Assembly (NCBI GenBank): GCA_963762575.1
Contig: CAVXLL010000001.1
Coordinates: 1,116,001-1,180,000, forward strand
Direction: 5' to 3'
Source of the DNA: AP-15 sp963762575
GTDB lineage: Bacteria > Pseudomonadota > Alphaproteobacteria > ATCC43930 > CGMCC-115725
Length of the DNA: 64,000 nucleotides
The position numbers and the translations under genes are program-made. The notes beneath the pieces were generated by a model, which was given only the letters and a program-made list of their open reading frames with translations, did not search any database and had not been told where the DNA came from. Each line of letters opens with the position of its first letter. Position 1 is the stretch's first letter. Shown here in pieces: positions 61,422 through 64,000 of the stretch.

Positions 61422-64000
61422 TCAGTTCAGTTCGTAGACGTCGACCTCGCCGTCAAAAGTCGGGACCAGCAGTTTGCCGTCGGCAACCACCGGCGGGCAG
61501 AACTTGCTGTATTTGAACCCGGCCTGCTGCCATAGGAGGCGCAGCTTCGCCGGGGCGCCGGGGTTTGAACCGGGATCGAAGTCGGACGCGTCGTATGCCC
61601 GAATGATGCCGTCGACCACGTGCTTGTTGGCGTCGCCGTTCAGCGGAGCCGTGCCCCATACGATCCCGTTGTTCTGTCCATTGGCGGACAGGGTCAGCAT
61701 GCCGCCGGGCATCCCGCCCATATTGTCGGGAGCGGTTGCCAGCGCCCCAGAGGCCAGTTCGGACCCGTGCGCGAGCAGCTTGACATTGCCTGAAGGGTCG
61801 AAGGCAAAGGCGCGCAGCTCGGCATTTTCGCCCCAGGCAAAGAGCATGGGTCCGTGTTTGGCGCTGACCCAATAAACCGGCGAGCCGTGCAGATGGTGTG
61901 TCTTCCAGCCTGGTTGCGGCTTGAAATCCAAGTTCCCTACCGGTGACGCGCCCTGATAGGCCGGAGAGTTCGGATCGGGATCGAAAGTCAGGAAAGCCGG
62001 CGGCGCTTTGAGCTTGGAGAAGTCGCCGACCGATTTGCCCATGTTGTTTCGGTCCAGCACGTAGAGCACGCCGTCCTTGCCGGCGCCAAAGACGAGGTTG
62101 GTTCCCGGCGGCAGGACCGGGCCGCCCGAGCCGACATCCTGGTCTTCATAATTGTAACCGCCCATGAATGGCGCGACCTCCGGCATTGTCCAGATTTTGC
62201 GCGCCGAGTCGCGGAACGGCGAGAACCAGTCGGCGAGCTTCAGGAATGGCCCCTGAGGCCCCGACTCCAGCGAGAGCTTGACAAAGCTCTCGGCGAAGTC
62301 CGTCTGGCCGTTGAAGTCCTTTTTGCTCCCGTCGGCGTTCACCAGATAGCCGCCGTTCGAGGTGATTGCATAGACATTGCCGTGCTCGTCGGCTGCGGGG
62401 CCTTGCGAGGATTGCCAGATTCCGCCGCCGAAACTATTCGGGGTGGCCACCCAGTCGCCGACCTGTTTCCAGTCGTCGATATCGAACACGACGACCCAGC
62501 CGTGATTCTGCAGAGTGGCATCAGGCTTTTTCGGCGGGGTGTCGGAGCCGGTTGTCGTCACATAGAGCAGCTTGTGGGTCTGCGGCGAAGGCTTGCCTTC
62601 AAGGGGAACCAGCAGCAATGCCGCACGCTGTTTTTGCACCTGGTTCAGCGCAATTTTCTGACCAGTCGCATTGGTGACCGACGCCTCGATCGGCAGAGGC
62701 TGCTCCTTGCCAGCCGGCGGCTTGCCGTCGGTCAAGCTCAAGGCATTGACCTTGAGCTGCCGGTTGCCGTTGTCATCGACAATCCAGTTGACGGCGTAGA
62801 TCGTTGCCGTGTCGCGATCGATGACGGGAGTGCTCAGGATCCCGAAGGAGCGGTTGATATGATAAATATCCACCGGATCGTTTGGGTTAGGCACGAACTG
62901 TTTGCCAAGCGACACTGGGTGAGACCACAACTGTGCACCGGTATTGGCATCGAACGCCCACACATTGTTGGACATCGAAAACAGATAGATGACGTCGTGC
63001 TGCGCGCCGTCGCTCATCTGCACATCGGGAACATAGAGCGGTTGCGCCTCGATGTTGGGGTCGTCGCCCTCGACTTTGAGGGAAAAGACTTTCCTTAACC
63101 CGCGAGACTTGAGGGCCGCAGGCGTGAAGGACTTCTCGTTGGTATTGGCGCCGGTCCTGTTGTTGTTGTAGGAGCGCGTCAGGACAGCTTGCTTCGCCTC
63201 ATTGGCCGCTTCTGCGGCACTAGCGCATTCGTGATTCGAGGTCGCGTCGATCAGCTTCAGGTATTGAGCCTCGTAGGGAGCGCTGGCCCAGCCCTCTTCA
63301 TCCGTGGGCACGCGGTTCATGCTGACGGCAATGCCATTCTGCAGAACATCGGCGCCCGACCGGCCCGCGCCCCACAAGCATCGGTTCCTGCGTTGCGGAT
63401 CGAGGGCGGCGATATTCCTGACGTTGTATGTGTGATTGGGGCTGATCCCGAAAACGTTCTGTTGTCCCGAGTTGATGTCGACGTCGAACCCGACGCCGTT
63501 CGGCGTCGCGCTGTTGGCGCCCACTGCCAGATTGACGAACGCAAAGACAGTATCGGTGGACGCCGGATCGGCGCCGATTTTCTCCACTTTGCCGACGCCA
63601 AAGATCTGGTCCTGCGGCGTGTCGTGCTTGAGCCGCAGGAACCGCTCGTGTTTGCTGCGCAGCGCCGGGCTGGCGCGGCGTGCCTCGGAGATCGCCGAAT
63701 AGAGCGCGAGCAGATGGATCGCATCGCCGGTGTTGCGGTCGAGTTGCCGCCACAGCGGCATCATCGAGTTGTAAGTTTTGAATTGTGGGATTGGCTTGCC
63801 GAAATTGAGCTCGAAACGCTCATAGCCGAAGGGCTGGCTCGCGGTGTCGTTGCGGCGGGCTGGCGCGATGGTCCCCTTGAGCCCAAGCTCCTGTCCAGGA
63901 AAGATCATCGTCACCCCATACATCGCGCTGTTCACCGCGAACCGCAGCGCGGCCTCATACGGGTCCTTGTAATTGTCTTCGTCTTGCGAGCTGGTATTCA
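61422..64000 (-). CDS. GH13-like glycosidase / beta-propeller fusion, partial
   Basis: The frame is open to the window edge; at least 859 codons are present and the N-terminus is missing. The first ~130 visible residues look like the end of an alpha-amylase barrel and its C-terminal beta domain: S-S-Q-D-E-D-N-Y-K-D-P-Y, then Y-G-V-T-M-I-F-P-G-Q-E-L-G, comparable with the G-V-P-M-I-Y-Y-G-Q-E region of GH13. From about residue 300 of the visible part, PQQ-like propeller repeats follow (N-N-V-W-A-F-D-A-N-T-G-A-Q-L-W; G-V-L-Y-V-L-D-R-N-N) to the end. A secreted polysaccharide or sugar enzyme is likely, but the active-site part is outside the window. Confidence 0.7.
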   Translation of the reverse strand, partial: NTSSQDEDNYKDPYEAALRFAVNSAMYGVTMIFPGQELGLKGTIAPARRNDTASQPFGYERFELNFGKPIPQFKTYNSMMPLWRQLDRNTGDAIHLLALYSAISEARRASPALRSKHERFLRLKHDTPQDQIFGVGKVEKIGADPASTDTVFAFVNLAVGANSATPNGVGFDVDINSGQQNVFGISPNHTYNVRNIAALDPQRRNRCLWGAGRSGADVLQNGIAVSMNRVPTDEEGWASAPYEAQYLKLIDATSNHECASAAEAANEAKQAVLTRSYNNNRTGANTNEKSFTPAALKSRGLRKVFSLKVEGDDPNIEAQPLYVPDVQMSDGAQHDVIYLFSMSNNVWAFDANTGAQLWSHPVSLGKQFVPNPNDPVDIYHINRSFGILSTPVIDRDTATIYAVNWIVDDNGNRQLKVNALSLTDGKPPAGKEQPLPIEASVTNATGQKIALNQVQKQRAALLLVPLEGKPSPQTHKLLYVTTTGSDTPPKKPDATLQNHGWVVVFDIDDWKQVGDWVATPNSFGGGIWQSSQGPAADEHGNVYAITSNGGYLVNADGSKKDFNGQTDFAESFVKLSLESGPQGPFLKLADWFSPFRDSARKIWTMPEVAPFMGGYNYEDQDVGSGGPVLPPGTNLVFGAGKDGVLYVLDRNNMGKSVGDFSKLKAPPAFLTFDPDPNSPAYQGASPVGNLDFKPQPGWKTHHLHGSPVYWVSAKHGPMLFAWGENAELRAFAFDPSGNVKLLAHGSELASGALATAPDNMGGMPGGMLTLSANGQNNGIVWGTAPLNGDANKHVVDGIIRAYDASDFDPGSNPGAPAKLRLLWQQAGFKYSKFCPPVVADGKLLVPTFDGEVDVYELN

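Overview
The window looks like chromosomal DNA of a GC-rich alphaproteobacterium. Evidence: a divK-pleD pair, an EipB-type (DUF1849) periplasmic protein, a DinB with the alphaproteobacterial N-terminal zinc ribbon, a DUF1194 protein, the run pyrB-pyrC'-plsY-dprA-topA-rnr, the mutY/dciA-dsbA-smc block, and a TTAA-N7-TTAA box of CtrA type. The order or genus cannot be settled from sequence alone. No rRNA, tRNA or CRISPR array was seen.

Layout. 1-12.5 kb holds mixed metabolic genes (permease end, nucleoside phosphorylase, glutathionyl-hydroquinone reductase, methyltransferase, AhpD-like protein, PEP-mutase-like lyase, FMN protein, enoyl-CoA hydratase), two tandem RadC paralogues, a hybrid histidine kinase and an acyl-CoA dehydrogenase. 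12.5-19.3 kb is a type III-like restriction-modification island (res, antitoxin, PemK/MazF toxin, mod) read on the minus strand. The toxin-antitoxin pair lies inside the operon, and mod carries a frameshift near its 5' end. 19.5-28.4 kb has aspS, an EipB-like gene, a decayed dinB and a ROK kinase gene with an internal amber codon, then divK-pleD, rpmG and an S41 protease. 28.4-34.2 kb is an accessory insert: an aldehyde dehydrogenase remnant, a TetR-HlyD-DHA2 efflux operon with its operator, a LysE exporter and an LLM oxidoreductase. 34.2-43.3 kb is the housekeeping rnr-topA-dprA-plsY-pyrC'-pyrB run. 43.4-47.5 kb holds a zinc alcohol dehydrogenase, HdeD, an SMP-30-like protein and a DUF4440 protein. 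47.5-54 kb is smc-dsbA-dciA / mutY / rnhB.

54.1-56.1 kb is a group II intron with a recognisable domain V and a frameshifted reverse transcriptase. It lies directly behind a tsdA thiosulfate dehydrogenase operon that includes a small membrane protein and a Tat-exported DsrE-like protein. 58.5-64 kb holds two envelope proteins, an ornithine/lysine decarboxylase with a long structured leader that contains a 37-codon ORF with a strong Shine-Dalgarno site, and the C-terminal part of a GH13-like/beta-propeller fusion running off the window.

The most interesting items are the decarboxylase leader with its possible regulatory peptide, the toxin-antitoxin pair nested in the restriction-modification operon, the GH13-propeller fusion, the tsdA-DsrE operon, a PleD homologue with three extra residues in its GGDEF loop, and a cluster of broken genes whose indels all look like contractions of short repeats.
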